Assembly (NCBI GenBank): GCA_963693315.1
Contig: OY856187.1
Coordinates: forward strand, 424,692,429-424,756,428
DNA: 64,000 bases
Source: Diogma glabrata
Lineage: Eukaryota; Arthropoda; Insecta; Diptera; Cylindrotomidae
Direction: 5' to 3'
The translations under genes and the position numbers were made by a program. Positions within the stretch are counted from its first letter, which is position 1. Each line of letters starts with the position of its first letter. This document shows positions 1-11,149 of this stretch, piece by piece. The notes beneath the pieces were generated by a model, which was not told the origin of the DNA, made no database searches, and saw only the letters and a program-made list of their open reading frames with translations.

Positions 1-137
1 GTTTTAGAACCACCGTTCGTTATTTTACATAATTTGACTCAGTAAATTTATACGTACTCCTCTAACAGTATTTTTTTATCTACTAACTTGAGAAATCGTC
101 ATTATTTACTCGAATGCCCCAATGAGAAATAATTTTT

Positions 138-958
138 TTTTACTACTTGCATGAGAAATTTCAATTATTTACTCAAAAACCCAAGACAAAAGTTATTTTT
201 CTCAGCTAAGGTTATTAATAATTATTCCCCACACCTAATAATAAGTATTTTAGCACCTTAGTAAATAATGAAAATATAATTTTTGTTCGTTTGTTAACTG
301 AGTTCATCTTTGAAATTTTTTAGTTTCTTCCTAAAATAATAATAATATATTAAAAAATAATAAGCGTTTTGATTTTATTTTAATAATAATAAATAATGAA
401 TGAATGCAAAAGCTCCTTTGCAACTATAGTTTAGTTTATTTGAAATTTTATTTCGTGTTAAACAGAATTCTGTTGAAATTTAGTTTAGTTGTGAGTTGTA
501 GACTAAAAAAATTCTAAATTTGGCTCAACAATATTGAATAGATTTTCAATTCAATTCAATTCATGCCAAAAATAAATAAAAGCTATATTTTTTAACGCAA
601 AGCATATGTGATTTTTATATAGTTTTAAGAAAATTCAATGAAAATAAATTTCTAACTAAGCAGCCCTGCATAATAAATATCCAATACGCAATCCAATGAT
701 ATGATACACAATGTTTCACCAAATCAAAATTTTTATTTATTCACCATTTGCTTATTAATTGAGATTTTATTTTGTGAATAATTAAGAGTTTTAGTGCATT
801 TTTTATATCAAGTAGTAAAAAAAATAGTATATAAACCTCGGTGAAGAAAATTTTCTCCATTTCGGTGCTTAATTCGCTCGAAACTTCGTTTCTCGCGAAT
901 TAATATCCACCTCAATGTAGAAAATTTACTTTATCACCTCGGTATATAATGTACTATT
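138..958. other. Stretch present in copy 1 only, made of diverged repeats
   Basis: Copy 2 passes directly from the T-run equivalent to position 137 into the sequence equivalent to 959, so about 821 bp differ between the copies. The stretch begins with a diverged second version of the preceding segment: motifs such as GAGAAAT followed by ATTATTTACTC recur at 90-110 and at 151-175. It ends with palindrome 823-958. The sequence just before the right boundary ends like the sequence ending at 1326. This is what recombination between related repeats would leave, so a deletion in copy 2 is as likely as an insertion here. No open reading frame of note is present. Confidence 0.7.
823..958. repeat. Imperfect palindrome of about 136 bp with GC-rich tip
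   Basis: The left arm starts AATAGTATATAAACCTCGG. The right arm ends with an imperfect inverse, through CCTCGGTATATAATG to GTACTATT at 958. The centre folds further: AATTCGC pairs with GCGAATT, and inside it GAAAC pairs with GTTTC around the three bases TTC. It is absent from copy 2. A second unit of the same design lies at 1191-1326. Confidence 0.7.
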
Positions 959-1190
959 CTCAACCTAGGTTAATAATAATAACAAAAAATTACCTAGGTT
1001 ATTAATGACAAATTTTCTTTTATTTTTAATTGAAATGAACAAAAAATCACAAACAAATATTGTATTATTTGTATGAAACTAAACTTCCAGGCTACTTGAT
1101 ATTTTAAGATATGTAAAAAATGTAATGGAAAATGACTAATATTAAAATTTAATCGAAGCAAATATGATAATTAGTGTTAGTAGTTAAAAA

Positions 1191-1326
1191 AATCTATATA
1201 TACCTCGGTTGAGAAGACTAATACAGACCTCGAACATTATATACCTCGGCGCTACGCGCCTCAGGATCTAAAAGTTCTCGGTCAATAATAGCTTACTTCT
1301 CAACCTTGTTATATAATGTACTATTA
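1191..1326. repeat. Palindrome of about 136 bp, second unit
   Basis: The left arm contains TATATACCTCGGTTGAGAAG and the right arm contains CTTCTCAACC followed by TTGTTATATA, so the ends pair. The tip is GGCGC, TAC, GCGCC, a perfect 5 bp stem with a three-base loop. The terminal string ATAATGTACTATT is shared with the palindrome ending at 958. The same unit is kept in copy 2 at 24169-24305. Confidence 0.72.
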
Positions 1327-4300
1327 TTAAACATAATTAAATTTCCACACATGTATGTTTGTTTATTTTATCATAAAACAAATCCAACTATATAATTATT
1401 ATTATTATTTGATTTTTAAATCTTAATAGCTTTTTATTTAATTTTGTAGCATAACAAATAAGAGGTGGATCGCAAGAAATGCATTTTTTATTGTAATGAT
1501 TTGTGTTTAGTTGGACAAATACTATTAGTTGATATTCAATTAATGTTTATTGTTTTATTAGCAAATAAATTTATACTTTAACGTGGGTGATTTAGTCTGG
1601 ATCTGTTTAAAGGAAAATTAGAAATGTTATTTATAATATTTCTAATAAAAATTAATTTTTGTAGTAATTATGGTATCAACAAATTACTATTATATTAGAT
1701 CGTTCTTCTTAAAGTAAAGATTCGGGATAATTTAATTTTAATTAATGTTTTGTTTCACGCTATTATAATATAAAAATAATTTTTTCAATGAAATTAATGG
1801 AACTGAAATTTAAACTACTTTTTATAAGGTAATTAAGGCTAGGCTACTGAATTTAAATAAACAGTTTACTTGATTGTGTTAATAAACTTGATTTTTAGAA
1901 ATATTTAAAATATATTTAGCGTTCACCGAACTTCAAATATATTACCCTAATGCAAAGTTCGTACTCTTGTATGATTTTGTTCACAATAAGGAATGGTTAA
2001 AGCATAGTTTAAAAATTGATGTAAAAGTTGAATGAATTGCTTTGCTTGCGTTGTGTAGAAATAATACGCAAACAATTTATCATCCTAGAAAAATCTCTAA
2101 TATTCCCGGTCGTACAGGAATCTTGTTCGGGCTGTTGTTATCAAATGATTCGAGCATGATTAAATTCAAAATTACAGATCTGACCATAATCTAATTGTAA
2201 CTGCATTAGATATGGAAACTCATTTGCGATTTAAAGTCAACCCACCCTTGATCCAAATAAAAACTGAGCATCGGTTAGATATCAAGAGTTATTTCAAATA
2301 GTTGCCTTCAGACGCGCACGCAAGGTAGTGGTTCGTGGGTCCAATACTGTTCCTTCCAAACTTAAATCTTATCTTGTACGCTTTATAGATCAGAGAGGCA
2401 TCAAAATTGATGAAGTTGAGAATAGAAAGGAAAAGGTTAACAAAATCAATCGAAAAAATATCAAACATGTCTGTGAAGTAAAATATGTGAAATTATAGAT
2501 AGTTAAATAAAAGAGAACTGAGAAGGAGTAATCCGAAACGTATATTCTTTTATAAAAAAATAATAATATAAAAAAAAATTGTCACTATAAATTATAAGGA
2601 ATAAATTTAATTATCCAAAAATAAAAATCTTTTAATTAAAGTAAAATTAATAATCTAAGTGACAAAACACACAAACCAGTGAGAATTATGGAAAACCATA
2701 TTAATATATATTAAAAGGAAGAGAAAACAGGTTGGAAATCATCAATTTGCTTGTATCATAACGAATAAAAAATAATTATTTCGTAAAAAACAACGGTCTG
2801 CAAAATATAAAAGAAACATTTAAAATATCACACAATCAAAATGCCGTCTTTTGACATTACAAATATAAGGAAAAATAAACTAGTAAATAATCAAATATAA
2901 CTTGATAAAAAGAATTGTTAGAATTTTTATGATAGTCAAACGGTTTAATTTAACATTATATAATTACATTACATAATTGTAAGTTTCTATTTAAGTATTA
3001 ACTAACTTAACCTAAACTTTTTGACACGAAACTATCTGCATAATTTTTAAATATTTAAGCGGGATTATCATCACCCTGATTAATATTCAAAATCAATAAT
3101 TGATAGACTATGTAAATAAGAATCCAACACCGAATCTTAAGCTTTCGCTCAGTTTTGCTATTAGAGCTTGGTTACTTTTTTCGAACAATTTTTATTAAAT
3201 ACAAATCAAATGTAACCGTGTAAACCACTTGAATGTTTTTGCTTAAAAATTAAACCGTTATTTATACTATCATAAAATTTTAACAATTGTTATTAATTTA
3301 TAACATACTATACGAGTTTTTTTTAAATGTAGAATGAAATACAAAACAAAATTGCATTCAAAATTAGTTTATCACAATTTACATAATTTAAATCATCATA
3401 ATAAAATATTGAACATAAGAACGATAATTACCAATTTAAACAGATTATATTGGAGAATCCACTTAGTAGTGATGAATTCATGACTTTTAAGAATCAGAGT
3501 TCTACGGTAACTAAAAACAAAGACCATCTACCATCAAGACCCATCTACTAGCTGCAACAATTCACATATGTCCAAAACGTGTAGCACAACATCAAACATA
3601 AATAAATTCAATTAAAATCAAAATTCGAAGATCATCACTCAATCTGTTATCTCAGACAAAGATCAATTTCATTTATTTTACTTGCTTTTATTCTAATTTT
3701 ACCTATGTTCATTCGTCTAACTTATAATTAATAATAAATAGTTTTTATGTAATTAATTTACATAACTTTCTTTTCGATTTTAATTTATGTAAACATTTTT
3801 CTTTGTTTTATTTTACTTTTAGTTTTCATTTTCTTCATCGTACACTAGTGTATTAAGTAATAGCTAAGGTACTTGCATGATTATATTTCATCTTAATTCA
3901 ATAGAAGTATGATTTTAAGGTCAATGTCAATGGTATTTGAAAAATGAAATTTAAAGATATTATTTATATAGTTATTTCATTTTTAGTTTAAGGTTAATTT
4001 ATCATTTTATTTTATATAAATAGAAAGTAATCCAAATGCAGGTAATATAAGAGAAATGAATCATTTTGACAATTCGATATTGGAAAACTCTCATAACGTT
4101 TTTTATATAATCTTCGTTGAAATGAAGTAATTTAAACGTCAGAAAAATATCAAACATGCAACGTTTTCTTTTTACTTCATAGTTAATCTTGATCTGTCAG
4201 CTTTTTTGTAATAAATATTATTTTTATTTGAAGATTGTAGATCATTTAATGAATGAATTTATTTCGTATATTACATATAATTTAAGTTTATTGGATTTTT

Positions 4301-4729
4301 TACGAAAAAGCATATTTATTTTTTATTCGTTCAGCTGTTTTGATTATTAAATTAATTATTAATCTAACTCTATTACAGTTTTAATCTTAAGTAAAATTAT
4401 GCAATGTTACTGTTTCTTGTTTTATGTATTTTAAAAAATCTGTAATTTATATTTGGATACGGACTACGGTATAGAAATTATAAAATATATATAGTAGAAT
4501 TTTTTTGCCAGCGAACACAAAATTTGTTTGTTATGCGCATATTGTTTGCACATGCGCATGCACATGGGCATATTGTTTGCACATTCAGTGTCTCGACTAA
4601 AATATTAAAAAAACTGTTGGGGTCCCATTGAAATGGACAAAAAAAACGCATAAAAATTAATAAATTACTATTGAAATTCAACCAATTATAATAGAAAACT
4701 AAAAACTAGTAAAAACATTAATGATTTTG
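1327..4729. other. AT-rich DNA without a supported gene (copy 1)
   Basis: There is no ORF with a recognisable family here. Short traces near 1585 (a VGDLVWI-like string) and around 2310-2480 could be debris of a retroelement integrase, but they are too short and broken to assign. The 67-codon minus-strand ORF near 4478-4681 recurs in copy 2 only because the whole segment is duplicated. The empty target site for the hAT-type element of copy 2 is GGTTAAAG at 1995-2002. Confidence 0.6.
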
Positions 4730-4736
4730 TACACTG

Positions 4737-7570
4737 AAAAAAATAAAATTAAACTTATGCTAGTTTAAAGCGTTTAAGTTATAATTACCCTGTTTTTGGT
4801 TAATTTGTTCAAAATAGGCTATGTTTAATTTAAACTATGCGTGTTTTATATTACAAAACTAGCTAAGTTAAACAATTTTGTGATTTTTTAAGGCAACATT
4901 GAATGCAAAACTGAAGTGTGATTTCAAAACTCAAGTCTGAAAACTGTTAGAACATATGTGAGGCAAATGATTCTTTGTAGTATTATTAAATGTAAATGAC
5001 TTGTCAATTAACTGGCTAATTTATATGATGCAAAGTAAAATCTATTTATGCACCAAAGTTAGTTCTACTAAATTTTTAGGTTCATTTCACCGTATTATTT
5101 ATTTTTTATAGTTAATTTAGTTTAGTAATGATTTTGCAACTGAAAAGCAAAACTTATGTCAAACTTCTGTCTACTCAGTATTTTAACTTTAAAATTAAAA
5201 GTAATCAGTAGTGTATTTTACATTTAAGTTGATAATAAACGTGTGTTCTGTTGCTTTATAAAATGGTTTAAGTGAGAGTTTGTTAAAGCTATTTTATATA
5301 GTATAAATTTGATTGTTAAGGTGTTGTGTGGTGCTAAGTTCAAAGTATTAAATATATTTAACAATTTAAACAGTTAATATTACTACAAATGTGATATAGT
5401 ATTCTATGTTATATCTTATACTACTTTACTTTAGGAAAAATATACAATAAAAACAAAAGAACTAAGGCATATAGGAACTCCCGGGGAGGAAGATATGCAT
5501 TGATTATAAAGATATGCATTGAAAATTGTATGTAAAATTCAACAAACAGTTGTCTGTTTAATTTTGTCAAAGGTTTGAAATTGTGGTTTGAATTTGATTT
5601 TATTAACAAAAATGTTTGTCTTCAACAAACATGTTTATTTTAACAATGCTTACAAGCTGTTCGTTGATTTTTGTTGTTAAATTAAATAAATGAAAACTAA
5701 AATTATAATAAAAATTTAAAGATGAATGGTTTGAAATTTAGTGGACTTTATGTAAATGCCGTAAAAGTGCGGTTTGTGAAATATTCGTGTTTTTTTTTCA
5801 AGTAAAATGAGTATGATGTGTGAAATTATAGTTTTTACCAATTGAATAGTTTGAAAAGTTAAAAATGTCGAACAAAAAATTTAATGAAAGTGAATCAACA
5901 ATTTTGTCTTAAAAGATGTCTATTAAGGTAAATTGTATTCCTTCAAAATTGTATAATCTTTAATTAAATTTATCTTAGAAAACATACAAGCTATTACCTT
6001 ATTAATTATGTAAAATAAAAAATAATTATTATAATTATTGTAAAATAAATAAAAAATTTTAAATATTCAAAATTTAATACATGTACTATTTGCTATTTTT
6101 ATTTTTCAGATTTAAAGTTAGGAGGTTGTTTTGTACCCACGTTATTTTATGATTTCCTAACATTTTTAGTACAATTTTTCAGAATTTGAGCTAATTTAAT
6201 TAACATTTAATTAACGAAAAGTTGCCGAACAAAATAATAATAAAATTTTTTCCATTATGTATAAAATTAATTTGGTTGTATACACTTACATCTTTTACTC
6301 AAACACAAAAAAGTTTCGGAGGTTCTGTTGTTTTAAGTTCAAAGTTCTGTTATTTCAAGTATTTTTTCAAATTTTCCGTTTAACTAAACTAAATAGTGAA
6401 TTTCTAAAAACAATATTAAACAGACAAAATATACTGAATTCAATTAAGTACAATATTATATAATATATTTATTACAAAATTAATTGGAGATTTGCAAATA
6501 TTCTGCAAATCCGTTCATGAAAACAATTATTTTGGAAAGTGCTGTAAAACTAGTTTCAATCATTTCAGTCGTACCTAGAAACGCAGCAATCTTTGATTTT
6601 TTTGAGTAAAAACTTCTTTGGGCGCGTTGTGCGGTTTTGTATGGGGAAAAATTTATATATTCGAGTTATCGTCACACTAAATAAATATTGAAAAAGAGTT
6701 AAATAAATTGTATTCATTTGTTATATTCTTATTTCTTATTCTCATTTTCTTGAGTTATAATTTGTTTCTTTTTCTATTTGATTGAATTGAATTTTTTCGG
6801 TTTATAACAGTGTGTACGTGTGGTATACTAAGCAAAGATTTTGTTGTATTTTTAAGTAAAATTAAAAAATTGTTTTTGTCATATTTGATATGTGTGTTTT
6901 TCTTCATACTTTACATACGTACAAATATCCTAAGTATTGTTGATACTACTGATAGCATATTATAAATTATTTTATTCTCGTTCTTTTGGTCTATATTTTG
7001 GTTCTTTCTTTTGATTAAATATTATGATGTTTTCTCAGTTAATAACAGTGTGTAAGTGTGGTAAAGTAAGTAAAGATATAGTTCTATTTAGCCGATAAAA
7101 ACACAGCTATTTCACAGTTTTAAGTTTTCACTTCTATCGGCAGTCCTTAAGACTGCCTTATTTTTTTTTAATCCAGGTTTCGGGCTTAACACGTTTATGT
7201 CTTAAAATTTTAAGGTGCAAAAACTCATTATTTGAGAAGAAATTTAAAAAAATTTAACCACAAATTGATGGCAACTCTTGAAATTTGTATTTTCGGTAGA
7301 GTGCCTCATTTAATTATTTATTGAACAGTTCATATTTTTTGATTACCCTATACTAAGTTTACACAATAATAGCAAATAGCTATTAAACTATTACGATGTT
7401 AACTGATATAATAATACTGTTTTACTATAACAGATAGTTATTTGATATTTTGATTTTGATCTATATTATAATGCCCGATTTCTTGTCGTTAAACTTATCC
7501 TTTACATTAGCTTAAACTTTTCGGTAACGCAAGACACTATGAGTTTGACGTTTAATTTCACATTAATTTT
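4737..7570. other. Left interior of the CACTG element, no gene
   Basis: This part is AT-rich with only short chance ORFs (for example 5421-5609 and 6257-6463), and no protein family is recognised. A degenerate direct repeat of about 240 bp period is centred on the shared string ATAACAGTGTGTA near 6804 and 7042. A compact hairpin follows at 7091-7157. Confidence 0.5.
7091..7157. repeat. Two overlapping hairpins
   Basis: GCCGATA at 7091-7097 pairs with TATCGGC at 7135-7141. A second perfect hairpin follows: GGCAGTC (7139-7145), loop CTTAA, GACTGCC (7151-7157), and then a T-run. The two stems share GGC, so they are mutually exclusive at that point. No gene is adjacent, so a terminator-like role is not implied. 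Confidence 0.5.
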
Positions 7571-7576
7571 GGGTTT

Positions 7577-9141
7577 ATGATCAATTTTATAAATCTGTCA
7601 ATTCTTTTTGTTTGTGCTCAACGCTATCGGGGCACTCGTCATCAAACCATTCATTAGGTGATTTTGGTGGTCGTTTTCCGATTGTAGTTTGTGCGGATAT
7701 AATGTTTGATTGAAGCGTTTGCCATTCTTCTTGTATATTTAATTGTATCTCAGACGGCATCTCACATTAATGGCACCTCACATCTCTATCCCGCGTTTCC
7801 GGATGTTTAAATGCTTCGACATTCCAGCGTACCGTCGTTTTTGCTTGTCTATTAAACGTAGTTGACAACTTGCGCTTGTACTTAAGGATGACACACTGAA
7901 AAAAACATGTCCTATTTCCAATCGAAATGCAATTGTCTCAACCTCACCATGCGGTCACATATGGCGAATCAAACTACGAAATTGCTTTAACAACTCTACA
8001 ATTATAAATCGATGAAGTTGAGACAATCACATGAAATATTTATGTGAAAATAAAATATAGTTCAATTAATCTCAAATACTTAAACTTTAAAATGAAAAAT
8101 TCATGATATAAGGCCAAACAAAATTTTTTTTAGGGAAATAGTTATTATCTTTATTCAACTACTGTTATATTGGATATAACACTTTATATTTTAAACTGTT
8201 ATCGAAAATGTTATCGGGTAGTTGTCTCAATCACAGTGAAATTGTTTGCAAATAATTTTTTTCATGAATAATCAACTGCCATCTTCGAGATGAGGTTGTC
8301 ATGAACCTCAATTTTTTTTCAGTGCACGCATTTGATTGGTGTCCATATCAGCACCTCTATATTGATCGATTGTCAGTTACATTTGTAGCGTGTCTCTTAG
8401 AAATGATGACATGATCAATTTGATTGTGAGTTATTCCATCGTTTGATTTCCACGTTGCTTTGTGGATTCTCTTATGAGGAAAGAGCGTGCTAGATATTAC
8501 TAGATCATACACCATAGCCACTTTCGCTGTACGAAAGCCGTTATTGTTACTGGTATGATGCAAGCTGTTAGGACCGATATGTGTTTTAAGTTCTGTACTT
8601 CTACCAATTTGAGCATTCAAGTCACCTACCACGATATTTATATCGTGCCACGATATGTTACTAATGACTTCTTCGAGTTCTAGAAAGAACAGGTATTTAA
8701 TATCAACTGCTCTGTGTTCAGTAGGTGCATGAACATTGATGATCGTTACACATTGTGCATATTCGCATATTAATTGGGCAAAAGTTGATAATATGTTGAT
8801 GTGAAGATGTATGAGAAAGCCAACTCCAAACTCCCCTCCTGTTGATGACCGCAATAGTAGAGAGTATATCCTTTGGCTGTTTCATGGATTCCACTACCTG
8901 ACTATCTTAGTTCTTGTAATTCCGCTATATCTAGTGTGTAGCTACCGCCTTGGTTTGTAAGTCTTAGTAGATCTCCTGGTCTTCTAAGGCTTAGCACGTT
9001 CCAGGTTCTCATTTTTAAATCCCAGTTCGGGTACTGTTTTCGAGGGCGTTCTTGTGATGAATCCGAGATAATCCAAAGCCAGTGTACAGAATTCATGACC
9101 AATAATTTTTTACGGAAACGGAGCGTTAACCCATCGCCCAA
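7577..9141 (-). pseudogene. RTE-like LINE fragment: endonuclease and start of RT region
   Basis: Read on the minus strand, this encodes an apurinic-type endonuclease of a non-LTR retrotransposon. It opens with MRTWNVLSLRRPGDLLRL (near 9023-8970), passes through NVHAPTEHRA and GDLNAQIGR, and reaches the C-terminal motif NQIDHVIISKRH near 8430-8395. After the inserted element 7894-8324 the frame resumes with ILKYKRKLS and continues to a WFDDEC motif near 7650, typical of the linker before the RT in RTE-type elements. The RT itself is missing. Several stops and frame changes (after GCATCTG-free positions near 8900 and at 8357, and a stop near 7770) make it a dead copy. RTE is the best guess from the endonuclease motifs, which resemble proteins often labelled craniofacial development protein 2-like. 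Confidence 0.8.
7894..8324. mobile_element. CACTG-ended non-autonomous element, 431 bp, TSD CA
   Basis: The element begins CACTGAAAAAAACATG and ends TTTTTTTTCAGTG. It is flanked by CA at 7892-7893 and 8325-8326. It splits the LINE at 7577-9141. Removing it together with one CA restores an uninterrupted reading through the junction (NQMR followed by VILKYK on the minus strand), which supports both the ends and the 2 bp duplication independently. Internal copies of TTGTCTCAA and its inverse lie near both ends. It has no coding capacity. Confidence 0.85.
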
Positions 9142-9202
9142 CCCAAATTTTTGTGAATGGGTTCGTTCTGCATCTTAAGGTCACCAGAAACAACCTTTTT
9201 AC

Positions 9203-9364
9203 ACGTTTATATAGCGAGCCGCTTAACCCAAGACAGACGCCCGCTCCAAGACGCCCATAACATGGAGAACAGACGCTTTTTGCACGTTTCTATAGCGAGC
9301 CGCTTGGTCCAAGAAAGACGCTTGTTTCAAGCCGTCCCTAACATGGAGAACAGACGCTTGAGTT
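9203..9364. repeat. Two tandem 81 bp units upstream of the LINE start
   Basis: Units start at 9203 and 9284 with ACGTTT followed by ATAGCGAGCCGCTT, and each ends with AACATGGAGAACAGACGC. Both lie just 5' of the minus-strand endonuclease reading frame, so they may be promoter-type monomers in the LINE 5' UTR. The plus-strand ORF across them (9157-9411) is a by-product of the repeat length being a multiple of three. Confidence 0.7.
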
Positions 9365-9553
9365 ACATTGGTTTTATGTCGCCAATGACTCGCCATGGTA
9401 CAGTATATTGAGTATAAGCAGTATTTACTCTGCCCCTCTCAACTACACCAACCTAATTCTGTTAGCGTTACCCAGGTACCATGACGAATTAGAAATTTGG
9501 CTACCGCATTCTATCTCTCAAAATTATTAAGAGCGTTTATACCACAGATAGAA

Positions 9554-10444
9554 CACTGAAAAATTTACTAAACTCCAATAAAATTGTTCGTTGTATTAAT
9601 AAACAGTAATTAATGAGCTACTTTTTATTGGATCCATATACAATTTATCATTCGTTAATCGAAATCATTCGTAATATTAACAAATTATCTATTGAGCCAA
9701 CGATGTTGTTTATTGAGCCAACGAAAGGAGTTCAATAATCATATATAATATCACGAGTCGTCAAATAATAGTCGATTATTTTTCATAATCATTATACGAA
9801 TGTTATTTGAGGTCCCGAGTGCGCGTAGCGCACGAGAGAAATTTTTAACCTCAAATGGCATGAGTGGTAATGTTGAAAAATAATCGACTAATAATTTGGT
9901 GACGAGTTGTATTTAGCAGACGAAGCTAAACGAACAGAAATAGTAACATTATTTCATACAACATAATCCTTTGTTGTCAAACAAAATTAAATATTATTTC
10001 TTCTTAGTAGGCGCATAAATGTTATAAATTTGTAATTTATTTTTGACAAATAAACATAAACATGCAATCATTTATGAATGAAAACGGACATTTTTATTAT
10101 TTTACATAATTTTGTATTATTGAATAATTTGTAGAAAAAATTTTATTTAGAAACTAATATTTATCTTTTAAACATAATTATAAATAAAAAAAATTATCTC
10201 ATTAAGGAAAAAAAATTATCTCAATATCTCTAGTTTTAAATTAATATATTAAGTAGGCCGAAAATAGTCACTATAATTCGCTGTTCCAATCAGAGAAAAA
10301 TAATCGCTGTAATTCGTTTTAATTTATAAAAAAATAGTAAATGAAGCGTTTTTATTGGACCTTATCGAAACTTTATTTAGTGAGTTGAATTGTCAGTAAA
10401 TTTTTTTTATATAACGACAATTTTATTGAATTTTATTTTCAGTG
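9554..10444. mobile_element. CACTG-ended element, 891 bp, TSD AA
   Basis: The element begins CACTGAAAAATTTAC and ends TTTTATTTTCAGTG. Beyond the terminal bases both arms share CAATAAAATTGT a short way inside. It is flanked by AA at 9552-9553 and 10445-10446. Its middle is occupied by a palindrome (9752-9912). There is no coding capacity. Without it, the flanks bring together GTTTATACCAC (9533) and TGTGGTATAAAC (10463), so it seems to have landed in another inverted repeat. Confidence 0.75.
9752..9912. repeat. Long palindrome with GTGCGC tip
   Basis: The left arm runs through GAGTCGTCAAATAATAG and GTCGATTATTTTTC. The right arm is its near inverse, GAAAAATAATCGAC to GGTGACGAGTTG. The tip is GTGCGC, GTA, GCGCAC, a perfect 6 bp stem with a three-base loop at about 9818-9832. 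An inner stem TTTGAGGT pairs with ACCTCAAA. Confidence 0.75.
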
Positions 10445-10446
10445 AA

Positions 10447-10560
10447 TACATAATACTTTTTTGTGGTATAAACACCCATGATATCGTTAGTTTAATAGTA
10501 AAAACATATTATTCTATTAAACTATCGGCGGTATAAACATAGCATTAGCCATTACATGAT
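10447..10560. repeat. Inverted repeat with GGTATAAAC motifs
   Basis: GATATCGTTAGTTTAATAG (near 10479) pairs with CTATTAAACTATCGGC (near 10515). GTGGTATAAAC and GGCGGTATAAAC flank this stem, and GTTTATACCAC lies on the far side of the 891 bp element. The whole looks like an older small inverted-repeat element interrupted by the one at 9554-10444. Confidence 0.5.
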
Positions 10561-11149
10561 TTTATACCTGTTTAAATTTATTTTGTTTTTAATGTATTTA
10601 GTGTTTAATTTTTATTTAATATATTCTTATATTAATTTCTAATAAATGAGCTAAAAATCAAGTATTTCTTTGTTTAGTATATAATTAATTATAAAGTTAT
10701 TTTAACTTAGCAAAAAGTTCAAATGTGTGTTAAAATATAACAAACATGCGTTAACTTAACTAAGAAATAGGTCAACATTTGGTTTAAATAAACTATAACA
10801 CATAGTTTAAGAATGGTTAGTTTAAACAGGCCACATTTTTAAAATTCTGTAAAAATAGTTCAATACAAACTAACATTTTTTAACTATACATAAGCGAAAT
10901 TGACTAAAAAATTTGTTAAGTTAAATGATTAGCAAAGGTCAAAATAACTAAGCAATTACTGGTGTCATTTATAGTTAAAATTGACCAGATGCAAAGTTCT
11001 AAATTACTAAGCAAAAGCAAGTGTTAAAGTAACCCATGCAAAATTAATAATATTAAACTTGCGCTTAGCTGGTTGAAAAACAACCGATATTCTTGGTTAA
11101 GTTAAGTATGTTTTTTGGTAACAATTACCCAGAAATTTTTTTCAGTGTA

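Larger units (their letters stand above)
4732..11147. mobile_element. CACTG-ended DNA transposon, 6.4 kb, with TA target duplication
   Basis: The insertion begins CACTGAAAAAAAT and ends with the inverse ATTTTTTTCAGTG. It is flanked by TA at 4730-4731 and 11148-11149. Copy 2 has the uninterrupted site with a single TA at 28090-28091, which fixes both ends. The outer several hundred bases at each end are rich in short GTTAA and TTTAAAC motifs, as in the subterminal regions of several DNA transposon groups. No transposase was found inside. The interior holds a minus-strand LINE fragment and two smaller CACTG-ended elements (7894-8324, 9554-10444). The CACTG termini recall the CACTA/Mirage/Chapaev group, but the superfamily cannot be settled without a transposase. 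The insertion happened after the segmental duplication, or between haplotypes if the duplication is artefactual. Confidence 0.85.
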
